A stretch of DNA of 64,000 bases from contig CANNEA010000010.1 of NCBI GenBank assembly GCA_947503525.1, forward strand, positions 143,020 to 207,019, read 5' to 3'. Positions 1 to 7,618 of this stretch are shown in pieces. Each line of letters opens with the position of its first letter. Within the stretch, counting starts at the first letter, position 1. The stretch comes from an uncultured Carboxylicivirga sp. (lineage in GTDB: Bacteria > Bacteroidota > Bacteroidia > Bacteroidales > Marinilabiliaceae). The notes below the pieces were generated by a model. It worked only from the letters and a program-made list of their open reading frames with translations. It had not been told where the DNA came from and made no database searches. Position numbers and translations under genes: made by a program.

Positions 1-128
1 AGTTATTAAAATAATAAGTGTTGTTACCTTTAAAATTTTCATAGTTCTATTATTTACATTTTACTTACAACAGGGTAGAATCAGAATGAAAACCCTAAAC
101 AATAATACGCTTGTCATGCTTTAAATGA

Positions 129-248
129 AGAATAAGAAAAGACATACTTTTAAACTTCAATGAAGCAAATAAACCTGATATATATGATCGTTTAGAAGAG
201 ACATTACATTTTGATCTTATTCCTAAATCAAATGTGTCAGAAAACTAA
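129..248 (+). pseudogene. possible gene remnant, C-terminal end only
   Basis: A stretch of about 39 codons is open from just after a TGA at 126 to a TAA at 246-248. It ends in the peptide DLIPKSNVSEN and includes NKPDIYDRLEETLHF. The amino-acid mix looks like real protein and unlike the surrounding stop-rich DNA, but no start or domain is visible and I recognise no family. I read it as the tail of a decayed or truncated gene in the accessory region. A chance open frame is the alternative. Confidence 0.22.
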
Positions 249-356
249 GAACATGAAAAAATAATAGATTTAGGTTATGGTATTAATGGGTAAGGCTACA
301 AGACTTTTTGTGGTTAATGGCATAATCATCTTCCTTTATAATATCTATGATTTTAG

Positions 357-494
357 GTACCTGGTTCCAAGTATTTGCAGATATATCCGTACATTTATGA
401 GAGTGATTATTCAAAAGGGACTTATTTTGTCCAGAACACCTGTGGAGATTTGAAGGATCTAGTTACTTGGTTAAAATCATTACATTATGGATAA
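357..494 (+). pseudogene. possible truncated gene whose stop overlaps the next start
   Basis: This frame is open from just after a TAG at 354-356 to a TAA at 492-494. Its tail reads YESDYSKGTYFVQNT, then a Cys and a WLKSLHYG end. The stop overlaps the ATG of the following 2-TM gene by 8 bases, the arrangement of translationally coupled operon partners. This suggests the membrane protein once followed a longer partner gene whose 5' part is lost or frameshifted; upstream DNA is full of stops in all frames. Family not recognised. Confidence 0.3.
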
Positions 495-915
495 GCAAGA
501 AATACTTCATAAAGAAATTGATTTAATACAGAGTTGTATTAAACGAATGGCTAGTAATTCTTTTTTAATAAAAGGTTGGACTGTTTCATTGATTGCTGTT
601 GTACTTGCCTTGACTAAAGATAAAGTTGATTTTTTATTCATCAGTATTGTGTTATTAATACCCGTTCTTGGCTTCTGGTATTTAGACACATTCTTTTTGC
701 GAACAGAAAAGATGTATAGGATGATGTATAAATGGGTTATTGAAAATAGGCTTTCAAGTGAAGAGCGGATGTACGAACTCAATCCTCAAAGATATAAGGC
801 TGAAGTAAATTCTTCTATAAAAATTATGTTCTCAGTAACGCTGAGGATTTTTTATGGAATACCATCTCTTGTCTTAATTACAATTATCATCTTTAAACTC
901 ATTTTACCATGCTAA
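487..915 (+). CDS. small membrane protein with hydrophobic segments, possible defence effector
   Basis: This 142-residue protein has an amphipathic N-terminus, a hydrophobic stretch at about 30-42 and 47-68 (one hairpin), a charged middle (RTEKMYRMMYKWVIENR) and a C-terminal hydrophobic segment at about 118-140. No catalytic motif is visible. The layout, including an N-terminal FLIKGWTVSL-like region, resembles short membrane proteins that I recall sitting beside TIR-domain or nucleotide-signalling defence genes, but I cannot assign a named family. It overlaps the stop of a truncated upstream frame and lies next to, but divergent in strand from, the TIR/NLR operon. A membrane-disrupting effector role is inference only. 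Confidence 0.65.
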   Translation: MDKQEILHKEIDLIQSCIKRMASNSFLIKGWTVSLIAVVLALTKDKVDFLFISIVLLIPVLGFWYLDTFFLRTEKMYRMMYKWVIENRLSSEERMYELNPQRYKAEVNSSIKIMFSVTLRIFYGIPSLVLITIIIFKLILPC

Positions 916-974
916 TTAAGTTGCCGTTAAAAGAGAAAAGTATTTTTTAGTTTTCATTTCAAATATTTACTCTA

Positions 975-3689
975 TCAAGGTGATTCACGCTTACTAAAAT
1001 TAATTTCTTCAACCTTATTTTCAGGATCAACTTTGTTAGTTTTCTTAGTCTTAGTTTCGTCAATATATGGCCCTTTCAATTTTTTCAGTTTCTTTTGAAT
1101 TTCTGAAGCAACTTTAGGATCGAGTAATGTAACTTTATTATATGTAAGATTCAACGATTTCAATTGAGTCAGATTGCTTATTTCAATTGGAATATCTAGT
1201 GAGTCCAACATATTATTGCTAAGGTCTAAAAACTTAAGGTTTTTTAGATTCCAAAGACTGAGAGGAAGCTCTGTAAGTTCATTGTTCGAAAGATTTAAAG
1301 ATTCCAATTGAGTCAGTTTACCTATATCAATAGGTATTGACTCCAGCTTATTATTGCTCAGATCTAAAGCTTTTAGTTCTTTTAGATCCCAAATATTGGG
1401 AAGCTGTCCATCAAATTTACTGTGTGAAAGATTCAGGTATTTTAATTTCGAGAGACCATTTAATTCATTTGTTACGTATTTTATTCTGTTATTCGAAAAA
1501 TCAAGTGCATAGATTGATATGAGTTTGCCAATAACTTTTGAAATAGAATCAATCTGTGTATCGCTAATCTTTAAATACCTCAAATTTGTAAGATCACCTA
1601 TTTGTGCTGGTACAGCATTCAAATTATTATCTTTTATGGTAAGATGTTTTAGATGATCAAGAGCCAGATATTTGGCGTAGGACTGTTTATCTTTTATATT
1701 TTTTTTTAAAAATAATTCTTCCAATCGATGACTTTTTCTTTGACCAGGTGAAACATTAGATGCTTCTGTTCTCGATTTCCATTCAATCTCAATAGCTTCT
1801 ATTTCTTGCAAAGTGGTATCAGAAGCTTGGATGATTGAATTTGTAATGTTTAACGTTAGAAATTCCTTGAAGTTTCCATCAAAATAATCCAAAGTATAGA
1901 CCTTATTTGCTCTTAATGCTTTGGTTGAGATTTCAATAAAGTCATTAAAATTTTCAGCTTCATCATATCTATATGAGCAGATAGTGTCTCCATCCTCATT
2001 AATAAATCCGAATTTATTTCCATCGGAGACTTTTGCTATACCATTGTGGAAATGATAGTTCAATCCAGAAAGAATAGTCCTTCTTTCATTTGATAATTTC
2101 TGAGACCAAATGAATAATGCTATGGCAACCACAAAAAATATAACAAACGTCACAATTACCAAATTTTTATTCCTTTGAATTAACTTCTTTTTATACTTGA
2201 ACTGCCTAACTTTCTCTTCATCAGCGAGTCTTTGTTTTTGCTTTTCCTCACTCGCCTCCAGAAACTTCATGGCGAGCTCAAATTCCCCACCATATCGTTT
2301 TGCCCAATCTTTTGTCGGCTGTTCCCTTTTCTTCCATTCCCGGGCATATTCCAGGTTAGGAGTGTCCCAAAGTGAAGCTTTCCTCTCCTTCCATCGCTTT
2401 GCCGTTTTTTCCAGAAACAGGTATTGATCTGCGGATTTGGACTCCTTGTCCACCCAATCATCCATCCGGTCCCATTGCCTGATCAGGCTTTCATGGCCTA
2501 TATCGATCATGGTTTCCGGGAAGAGGTTTTCTGTATATACAGGGGTAAGGAAACTGCATTCCGGCTGGCGGAAAATGTCGATCACCTGCTTTACGCTTTC
2601 CTGATACTTTTCTTTTTCTTCTGATGAAACATTTTCCTCAAAATGACCGGCAACCGACGATATCACTTCTAAGAGGGTTGGCCGACGTGTATCTCTTTTA
2701 CCAATACTGCGTTCGCTCAGGCACCGGAAAATGGTTTCCGCAGTCTTTTTCTGTTCGTGTATTAGCTGGTTAAAAGTTTCATTTGCATGATTAGATAAGG
2801 CATCCTTAAAACCACCTGCTTTTTTGTAATCCTCAAGTGTGAGGACCATATCTTCGAGAGCTGATCCCCTTGACTCTGCCTGTTTTTTGGTCCACATTCG
2901 CATCAGCAGGTGCTGCAACAAGGGAAGCTGGTCAGGATCGTTTCCCATGTCATTTAACAGGTTATTGACAAGGCGGGCATCAACATGCCCGCCGAACACC
3001 CGGGCCGGACCTTCTATGGCTGCACGGGACTGTTCCCGGGTTAACCGGGGAGTTAAAAACTGACTCTCGTTAATGACTTGCGGTAATTCCTCGAATATGG
3101 CACAATCGCCCAGGAAATCGGAGCGCATGGTGATCACCACGTAGATAGGGAATTCGCCTTTCCGGGCACTTTCGATAAGTAAAGACACAAAAGCATCGGC
3201 CTCGTCAAAATTTCCCTCTTTCCTGAACCGGAAAATTTCTTCGAATTGATCAACGAGAACGAGCAAATTGGTTTTCTCCGGAAGAGGCTTTTCCTGGAGC
3301 ACTTCAACCAATCCCAAGGGGCCCCGTCGCAATGTAGCATAAACATAGGCCAGTACTTCTTCCTCAGGTTCTTTTGAATCCATTGCAGTCAATACCGCGT
3401 TTGCCAAACGTTTCAAGGGATGGCTTCCTGGGCGTAGAACAGCAAAATTCCACCTGGCACCGGCTTCAGCCATGAAACCGGCTTCAAGAGATCCGATCAA
3501 ACCAGCCCTAACTAGGGAAGATTTTCCACACCCAGATGCGCCCATTACAGAGAGAAAATGCGATTCTGATAGTTTTTCTAATAGTTGGTCGGTTTGTTCT
3601 TCTCGTCCAAAAAAAATGTCGGTTTCATATCGATGATAGGGTCGCAAACCGGGATAAGGCCATTTAGTTTCCATGGTTTCGGTTTTCAT
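975..3689 (-). CDS. nSTAND1 NTPase - TM - leucine-rich repeat protein (NLR-like)
   Basis: The 904-residue product opens with the nSTAND1 signature PYPGLRPY...FFGRE, a Walker A GASGCGKSS at about 50-58 and a Walker B LLVLVDQFEEIF near 142-155. STAND ATPases oligomerise on ligand sensing. A transmembrane helix (VIVTFVIFFVVAIALFIW) lies near 510-530. A WG-repeat-like stretch (FGFINEDGDTICSYRYDEA) follows, and from about 660 to 870 there are seven or so leucine-rich repeats of the LxxLxLSxNxL type. This is the sensor/NTPase/LRR arrangement of plant and animal NLRs. Its start lies inside the end of the TIR gene (26-base overlap), so the two are co-translated. Met6 is an alternative start. The NTPase half is clearly GC-richer than the LRR half. 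Role in anti-phage immunity is inferred. Confidence 0.85.
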   Translation of the reverse strand: MKTETMETKWPYPGLRPYHRYETDIFFGREEQTDQLLEKLSESHFLSVMGASGCGKSSLVRAGLIGSLEAGFMAEAGARWNFAVLRPGSHPLKRLANAVLTAMDSKEPEEEVLAYVYATLRRGPLGLVEVLQEKPLPEKTNLLVLVDQFEEIFRFRKEGNFDEADAFVSLLIESARKGEFPIYVVITMRSDFLGDCAIFEELPQVINESQFLTPRLTREQSRAAIEGPARVFGGHVDARLVNNLLNDMGNDPDQLPLLQHLLMRMWTKKQAESRGSALEDMVLTLEDYKKAGGFKDALSNHANETFNQLIHEQKKTAETIFRCLSERSIGKRDTRRPTLLEVISSVAGHFEENVSSEEKEKYQESVKQVIDIFRQPECSFLTPVYTENLFPETMIDIGHESLIRQWDRMDDWVDKESKSADQYLFLEKTAKRWKERKASLWDTPNLEYAREWKKREQPTKDWAKRYGGEFELAMKFLEASEEKQKQRLADEEKVRQFKYKKKLIQRNKNLVIVTFVIFFVVAIALFIWSQKLSNERRTILSGLNYHFHNGIAKVSDGNKFGFINEDGDTICSYRYDEAENFNDFIEISTKALRANKVYTLDYFDGNFKEFLTLNITNSIIQASDTTLQEIEAIEIEWKSRTEASNVSPGQRKSHRLEELFLKKNIKDKQSYAKYLALDHLKHLTIKDNNLNAVPAQIGDLTNLRYLKISDTQIDSISKVIGKLISIYALDFSNNRIKYVTNELNGLSKLKYLNLSHSKFDGQLPNIWDLKELKALDLSNNKLESIPIDIGKLTQLESLNLSNNELTELPLSLWNLKNLKFLDLSNNMLDSLDIPIEISNLTQLKSLNLTYNKVTLLDPKVASEIQKKLKKLKGPYIDETKTKKTNKVDPENKVEEINFSKRESP

Positions 3690-5133
3690 TTAAATACTCG
3701 ACAAATGATTTTAATTCATCTACCTGTAAATCTTTAATTGAATGAATGATGCGCATCCCTTGAAGTTTTATAGGTAATTCTTCCTTAGGTTCCGGTGGCC
3801 CAACATAAACAGCCAGTGCCTTAAGGGGCTCTTCTCGTAATGCCGATAATTTTCTAACCCTTCTTAATTGTTCTGAAACCCAAGCGGAAGTTATGTTCCC
3901 GTAAACGATAATAACACCATCACAAATCCTTAGATTCTCTTCGAGATCCTGTCGGATTTCCGCTTGATTACTTTTTCTACTTATCACTTCCTCAGGAAAT
4001 ATCGGTAGGCCATAGTCTACACCTAACTCATCTAACTTAGATTTAATTTCTTCTGCCACTTTCTTGTCTTCGGAATTCATGTTCACAAAGACAAAAACAT
4101 TCAGTGGCTTTTTGTCTGGTTCCGGTTCTTTTTCCTTTACCTTTTTCAACACTGCTTTCTTGAACTCTCCTAGATCAACCGCCATAACGGTTTCCTTGTC
4201 TAGTAGTTCTTTATAAGCTGAATCCGGCAATTGTTCAATGTCTACCGCTTTGCTACGCCACTGTAAAATGGGTAATTGTTGCTCTAATGCCCCTTGGTAT
4301 TGTAGGCAGGGATAAGTCAAGTCGGAACCAGGTGCTTTTTTCCCATGCAATTGACTTAATAGTTGAACGAAGATCTTACTTCTCTTGATATCCTTTACTA
4401 GTGCTTCCTGAAAAAGCCTCTCCTTCCGAGGATACCAGCTATCCGGTAAAACATGTATTTTTTGCTGATCCAGGTATCTTTTAACTTCGTCACGAAAAGA
4501 ATCGAGGTCGTCAGTGACTTCAGCAAGGTAAACTGTAGCCTGATCAATCTGATCTATATCTTTACAATGCCGTTCAATCTCTTTATTTTTCAGCTTCTTC
4601 AATACATTTTCCAGATCAAACACCAGGTCATTGTATAAATTTACGTATTCTTCTTCTTCTGGCTTTGGCACACCGTAAATTTTCGTAGTTCCATGTCTTC
4701 CTTGTAATGTCCAGAATTTACTCTTTTTGTATTCTTTAAGTTCAAGAGGCATATCATCTTCGTCCACACGGTCACGATATACGACAAAGATCCTGGAACC
4801 GGAATAAGTTCGCTTTTTAATCAACTCAAAAAATTTATTCTTTTCCTGCTGACACCAAGGAGAAGCAACATAACTTGGGGAGAGAATAATGATGATTACT
4901 GCAGATTCCTCAAGCGCTTTAACAATTGTGGGTGTGACTTCTGAACTAGGGGATAGTTCATCATCTATCCATAGTTTGTAAAATTCACTCCGTCCGAGAC
5001 GCTGACTCAATCGAATCTCAACAGCTTCAATCAATGCACTAACCCAGCCGTCTTTCATTCCGGGCAAAAGCCGGTTATCCTCGTGTGCGTAACTGACAAA
5101 AATGTCATTTTTGTACTTGCTTATGTAAGCCAT
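3664..5133 (-). CDS. TIR-domain protein with three TIR-like modules
   Basis: This 489-residue protein begins with a good TIR domain: NDIFVSYAHEDN at about 9-20, then SPSYVASPWCQQE, where Glu97 sits at the position of the NADase catalytic glutamate. A second TIR-like unit follows from about 195 (TVYLAEVTDDLDSFRDEVKRYL, then KIFVQLLS). A third starts near 343 (NVFVFVNMNSEDKKVAEEI) and has ITSAWVSEQLRRV, again with a W..E arrangement. Such AEVTDDL modules are, from memory, seen beside nSTAND1 genes. The gene is first in an operon with the nSTAND1-LRR protein, overlapping it by 26 bases. Together they would split the TIR-NTPase-LRR plan of a TNL receptor over two chains. NAD cleavage or signalling is family knowledge; the trigger is unknown. 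Confidence 0.85.
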   Translation of the reverse strand: MAYISKYKNDIFVSYAHEDNRLLPGMKDGWVSALIEAVEIRLSQRLGRSEFYKLWIDDELSPSSEVTPTIVKALEESAVIIIILSPSYVASPWCQQEKNKFFELIKKRTYSGSRIFVVYRDRVDEDDMPLELKEYKKSKFWTLQGRHGTTKIYGVPKPEEEEYVNLYNDLVFDLENVLKKLKNKEIERHCKDIDQIDQATVYLAEVTDDLDSFRDEVKRYLDQQKIHVLPDSWYPRKERLFQEALVKDIKRSKIFVQLLSQLHGKKAPGSDLTYPCLQYQGALEQQLPILQWRSKAVDIEQLPDSAYKELLDKETVMAVDLGEFKKAVLKKVKEKEPEPDKKPLNVFVFVNMNSEDKKVAEEIKSKLDELGVDYGLPIFPEEVISRKSNQAEIRQDLEENLRICDGVIIVYGNITSAWVSEQLRRVRKLSALREEPLKALAVYVGPPEPKEELPIKLQGMRIIHSIKDLQVDELKSFVEYLNENRNHGN

Positions 5134-5233
5134 TGTGTTGTTTACTATATTGGTTCCAAAACAATTGTCAGTATTTAGATCATATTAAAGCACTATTTTT
5201 CAATTGTTAAAATATGCTTAAGTACCCTGAGAT

Positions 5234-6004
5234 TTATTCTCGATTCGAACAGTTTAAACAAATATAGTAGTCCCCATCCGAATCAATTGTCATTTTGTAT
5301 TCTATCATATTATAGTACTGACCATCAAAATATTTAGATTTATCTCCAGACCATGTGTAATTTCCTCCAGGTATTTCAGCATAAATGTAGACAATACTAT
5401 TATTGGTTTTTAGCCTTAAACCATCTGAAAGTAAGTATGTACCAGTAAAAGCATCAATTGAATACCAATATTCTGTAATCCAAACCTCATCGTTATTAAG
5501 ATATCTGACTGCCAATTGTAGTTTATCATTACATTTATTTTCGAAATATATTTGACTTTGATTTGAAGAGGCTCTTAGTTTCCAATTGAATTCGTCAAGG
5601 AATATTTTTATTGCATAGCTTCCTTCTATTTGTCTTATATAGGCATTGGCCTCAATACCTTGGGCATCTCTATTTATCAAACTGGAGTTGCCATATTCAT
5701 CGACCGACAAATAAAAAATATCTGGACTGTAATCATATGGAGTTGATGTCCCTGGGTAAACTGGATCACTTCCTCTGAACCTCATGCCATCCAGAGTATT
5801 TTCGATTTCTATCTTCTGTTCAACCATCCTAGTTGCACCTTCAGTGAAATAACGACATCGCATCTTTCCTGTGCCATCCTCATATAGTACAAGTGCACAT
5901 CTGTACTGAGTTATACCAGCAGTGAACTTCACTTCATAAATATCTTGTGCCTGAATTGCATAACCAAATGTAATTGTCAAGAAAAATATTGTAATAAATT
6001 TCAT
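5234..6004 (-). CDS. secreted protein of unknown function
   Basis: The 256-residue product has a clear signal peptide (MKFITIFFLTITFGYAIQAQ), so it is exported from the cytoplasm. There is no lipobox. The mature part is rich in Tyr, Asp and Asn and looks beta-rich. Cysteines are scattered, including CNDK and a C-terminal CLNC. I recognise no family or active site. It lies 100 bases upstream of the TIR gene on the same strand, but the gap and separate upstream sequence make a shared transcript uncertain. It may be unrelated island cargo. Confidence 0.65.
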   Translation of the reverse strand: MKFITIFFLTITFGYAIQAQDIYEVKFTAGITQYRCALVLYEDGTGKMRCRYFTEGATRMVEQKIEIENTLDGMRFRGSDPVYPGTSTPYDYSPDIFYLSVDEYGNSSLINRDAQGIEANAYIRQIEGSYAIKIFLDEFNWKLRASSNQSQIYFENKCNDKLQLAVRYLNNDEVWITEYWYSIDAFTGTYLLSDGLRLKTNNSIVYIYAEIPGGNYTWSGDKSKYFDGQYYNMIEYKMTIDSDGDYYICLNCSNRE

Positions 6005-6233
6005 GAGCTGATTTATTTGATTGTTTATTTACTGATAAAACAAGTATATCTTCTATATACAAAATTCTAATTTATTAAGGTAAATGTCAATAGCCTCAAC
6101 TTCAAAAAACTATCCCTTTGAACAATACATAATACTGAGGAATCAGTTATTTGTTTACAACAAAGAATATAATTTAAGAGAAATTGAAGACTTACCCTTT
6201 CGAACTCTGCAAGGCTTACAAAAATATTGAAGG

Positions 6234-6383
6234 TCAAACGACCTTTGACGTTAGTGGTATCAAACTATCATTCAAACTAGTAAGTTCAAAATACTTGTCA
6301 TGAAAACCAGATAGCATATCAATAGGATATCTAAAAGACCTCCCTGATCTATCTAGTTTCAACTTAAAAACGACATCATCTTC
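6234..6383 (-). pseudogene. possible gene remnant
   Basis: About 49 codons are open on the minus strand between a stop at 6384-6386 and a stop at 6234-6236. The peptide contains EDDVVFKLKLDRSGRSFR and PIDMLSGFHDKYFEL and has an ordinary protein-like composition. There is no start codon or RBS at its head. I read it as a fragment of a decayed gene, family unknown; chance is possible. Confidence 0.25.
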
Positions 6384-6750
6384 TCAAGTTTTGAACGTTT
6401 CTTTACATCACTTTTGGTCTACTGAAAGAGCTTTGTTCTGCCATTTTTTCTAGCGCTTCTATTTGCATCCCCAAATTCTAATCTTTTTAGATATCCTGGC
6501 ATAATCGATTTTCATTACTGTAAAAGCCAAGTTAGGATTTAGAAGGAGAAGTTGTCTCAACAAACGGTAGTATGATGATTCATCCAGTAAAGATTGTAAA
6601 AACTATAGCGGTTTATCTTTCTCTTATGCCTAGCCCGTATTTAAATCCAATATTTCATTTACACCATCAAAAGGGCATAAGGGAAGAAATAGTTTGCTGA
6701 AAAAAATAATTTAAAAACTTATCATTGTTTCCAAAATATTTCCAATACTA

Positions 6751-6788
6751 AAAAAGGTGATTTTCATTTAACTGAAAATCACCTTTTT
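6751..6788 (-). terminator. terminator downstream of tRNA-Cys
   Basis: A near-perfect 13-bp hairpin (AAGGTGATTTTCA paired with TGAAAATCACCTT, loop of about 6 bases) is followed by T-runs in both directions. It lies just beyond the 3' end of tRNA-Cys. Confidence 0.85.
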
Positions 6789-6802
6789 ATCATTCTTAGT
6801 AG

Positions 6803-6873
6803 AGGTTCCTGGCGGACTCGAACCGCCGTACCTGGTTTTGCAGACCAGTGCCTAGCCGCTCGGCCAAGGAACC
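6803..6873 (-). tRNA. tRNA-Cys (GCA)
   Basis: The minus strand folds as a 71-nt cloverleaf. The acceptor stem is GGTTCCT/AGGAACC with U as discriminator base. The D arm has GCCGAGCGG, the anticodon loop is CTGCAAA with anticodon GCA, and the T arm is GGCGGTTCGAGTCCGCC. CCA is not encoded. It lies at the border between the accessory region on its 3' side and core genes on its 5' side, a common integration position. Confidence 0.95.
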
Positions 6874-6922
6874 AGTATTTTCGGGATGCAAATTAAGTGA
6901 ATATTTTGGTAGTCCCCAAATT

Positions 6923-7117
6923 TTAAACCTTCTTTTTAGCGTATTTTGGAAGGCAATTGGGGCAAAGGCAGTCCTTGTATTTATCTGACAACAACTTAAA
7001 GGTTTCTTTACTGACTTCAAACTCATAACACCAGCACGCTTGATCAGTATTGGCATAGCAAGAAAACTTCGCCTGACACTTTGGACATATCTTTTCTTTT
7101 ACTCCCTCTTTCTTCAT
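6923..7117 (-). CDS. cysteine-rich CWC family protein
   Basis: A 64-residue protein with the pattern CPKC...FSC...CWCYEF...CLCPNC, matching the small cysteine-rich CWC family, which probably binds a zinc ion. No transmembrane or export signal is visible. The start codon is one base beyond the folB stop, so the two are almost certainly one operon, with tRNA-Cys downstream. The molecular function of the family is not established. Confidence 0.85.
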   Translation of the reverse strand: MKKEGVKEKICPKCQAKFSCYANTDQACWCYEFEVSKETFKLLSDKYKDCLCPNCLPKYAKKKV

Positions 7118-7118
7118 A

Positions 7119-7487
7119 CTAATTGGTCATAGTTACACTCACACACTTCATTTGTCCTCCCATAGGCGGATTCATTTTCGAAACTTTTACCTTAAGGGTA
7201 TCGATTTGAGGAAACTGATCAATAATACTATCAATAATTCGTTTAGTCAGGTGCTCCAGAAGATGAGAGTTTTGCATCACCTGCTCTTTGGCTAATTGAT
7301 AAATAGTTACATAGTTTAAGGCATCAGAAATTTGATCCGTTTCGGCAGCGGTGGTACAATCTGTACTTAAGCTAATATTCACCAAAAATCGGTTACCCAC
7401 CACCTGTTCTTCCTTAAAACATCCATGGTAGGCATAAAACTCCATCTCTTCCAATTCTATTAAACCATGCAGTGTATTACTATCCAT
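7119..7487 (-). CDS. folB: dihydroneopterin aldolase
   Basis: FolB converts 7,8-dihydroneopterin to 6-hydroxymethyl-7,8-dihydropterin and glycolaldehyde in folate synthesis, in the cytoplasm. The 122-residue length is typical. Visible family marks are FYAYHGCFKEEQ near 17-27, including the active-site Glu, NYVTIYQL, the central LLEHLTKRI, and the C-terminal VKVSKMNPPMGG with the catalytic Lys. It is transcribed divergently from glnS, with a likely promoter at 7503-7510, and leads into the CWC gene. Confidence 0.95.
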   Translation of the reverse strand: MDSNTLHGLIELEEMEFYAYHGCFKEEQVVGNRFLVNISLSTDCTTAAETDQISDALNYVTIYQLAKEQVMQNSHLLEHLTKRIIDSIIDQFPQIDTLKVKVSKMNPPMGGQMKCVSVTMTN

Positions 7488-7502
7488 AAAGTATTTTTTT
7501 GG

Positions 7503-7510
7503 CGAAATTA
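7503..7510 (-). promoter_or_regulatory. folB -7 element
   Basis: Minus-strand TAATTTCG fits the Bacteroidota -7 consensus TAnnTTTG with one change. A TTG lies about 18 bases upstream. The position, 16 bases before folB, is right for a short leader. Confidence 0.45.
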
Positions 7511-7554
7511 AGCTTTTATAGCCATATCAACAGATTTTTAACTGGAAAAACAAT

Positions 7555-7562
7555 TACTTTTG
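7555..7562 (+). promoter_or_regulatory. glnS -7 element
   Basis: TACTTTTG is an exact match to the Bacteroidota -7 consensus TAnnTTTG and lies 57 bases ahead of the glnS start. Confidence 0.6.
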
Positions 7563-7618
7563 TATTTCCTGTCTACAAATAGACGGTAGCAGATTGAACA
7601 TACTTGAATACATAGCCG

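Larger units (their letters stand above)
6005..6802. other. 798-base gap without an intact gene
   Basis: No credible full gene is visible on either strand. One minus-strand stretch at 6234-6383 reads like the tail of a protein (RSFRYPIDMLSGFHDKYFEL) and is bounded by stops. The right end holds the terminator behind tRNA-Cys. The rest looks like decayed island DNA. No insertion-sequence ends or copy of the tRNA 3' end were seen by eye. Confidence 0.5.

Noticed and set aside
6005..6750. Insertion-sequence remnant next to tRNA-Cys
   Set aside because: The region looks decayed, but I saw no terminal inverted repeats, DDE-like motifs or target duplication.
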